45,000 nt of DNA from Chrysomallon squamiferum. Its lineage: Eukaryota > Mollusca > Gastropoda > Neomphalida > Peltospiridae. Shown here piece by piece: positions 44,590-45,000 of the stretch. Positions within the stretch are counted from its first letter, which is position 1; the number at the start of each line of letters is the position of its first letter. Below the pieces are notes generated by a model. It ran no database searches. It was not told the origin of the DNA and saw nothing but the letters and a program-made list of their open reading frames with translations. The stretch spans positions 12,454,864-12,499,863 of the forward strand of contig CM022674.1 of assembly GCA_012295275.1 (NCBI GenBank), written 5' to 3'. The position numbers and the translations under genes are program-made.

Positions 44590-45000
44590 GTAAGTGACAA
44601 GATCTGTGTTCGCTTTGTCTGCGATGTAGCTAAATAACAACAACGTCTTCAGTTGAAACTGAAAATAAGAAAAAAAATGAATAAGAGAAATTTGTTGAAT
44701 GTTTATTTAAAAAAATCATCATTCTTTAATGAATATTAAAATATATTTGAGATTAAGTGTTACTTATTGAAATAATATTGAAAATTTATTACAAAATTAA
44801 TTGTACTTTATTTAAATTTTCAATGTAAAGAAAAATTAATTTTGTATACACTAATTAGAAAAAATATAAATAGATTAATTGTAAAATAGCTTTCAGAAGT
44901 TCTAAGAATTTTAATTTATTATTATTATTATTGTTTTATTTTTAATTTACTGTTGTTATTAAAACATTCCTAAAAACATTTAATACGTTTTAAATTAAAA
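44590..45000. other. Intron after LDLa 25, cut by window end
   Basis: AT-rich, nothing recognisable; the gene should continue beyond the window. Confidence 0.5.

Overview
The window is a piece of a very AT-rich metazoan genome. It holds one large plus-strand gene cut off at both ends, with about 4.1 kb of coding sequence in 30 short exons spread over more than 42 kb of low-complexity intron. The gene encodes a secreted or extracellular-matrix mosaic protein. Exon order is a SEA domain in two exons, a roughly 172-residue beta-sandwich-like module that I cannot name, ten LDL-receptor class A (LDLa) repeats, a 15-nt candidate micro-exon, one I-set immunoglobulin domain, and fifteen more LDLa repeats. 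SEA followed by LDLa followed by Ig is the order of the N-terminal half of perlecan (HSPG2 in vertebrates, trol in Drosophila, unc-52 in C. elegans), so I call it perlecan-like with an expanded LDLa array. Long simple-sequence introns, a mariner relic and a tRNA-derived SINE-like piece suggest a marine invertebrate, possibly a mollusc; the phylum is inference.

Layout. 1-1958: intron, mostly minisatellites. 1959-2926: SEA exons. 5518-6035: the extra module. 6247-15655: LDLa 1-5, with a 0.9 kb tandem duplication that copied LDLa 2 into LDLa 3 and a mariner-like relic. 15656-21568: a 5.9 kb intron with a SINE-like piece and several minisatellites. 21569-25301: LDLa 6-10. 26314-26328: micro-exon. 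29664-29948: Ig. 31306-44589: LDLa 11-25, with Pro/Thr-rich linkers on the later repeats. Apart from the exon boundary inside the SEA domain, every junction is phase 1, so LDLa and Ig exons are symmetric cassettes that can be duplicated without breaking the frame.

Most unusual signal. Four intronic tandem arrays are seeded from the splice junctions themselves. Two are built on a 5' splice site: 26 units of 32 bp after the SEA exon, and three intact units of 98 bp after LDLa 6. Two are built on a 3' splice site: 13 copies, mostly 45 bp, before LDLa 10, and 4 copies of about 44 bp before LDLa 13. In each, only the exon-adjacent copy fits the reading frame.

Other points. Three exons (5518-6035, 25184-25301, 37648-37757) each carry a one-base indel that breaks the frame, from assembly error or real lesion. 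Five LDLa exons appear to use rare AAG acceptors. The two copies of the LDLa 2/3 block carry a signal-peptide-like reading frame that runs through the intron into the exon. No minus-strand gene, structural RNA gene or CRISPR array is visible.
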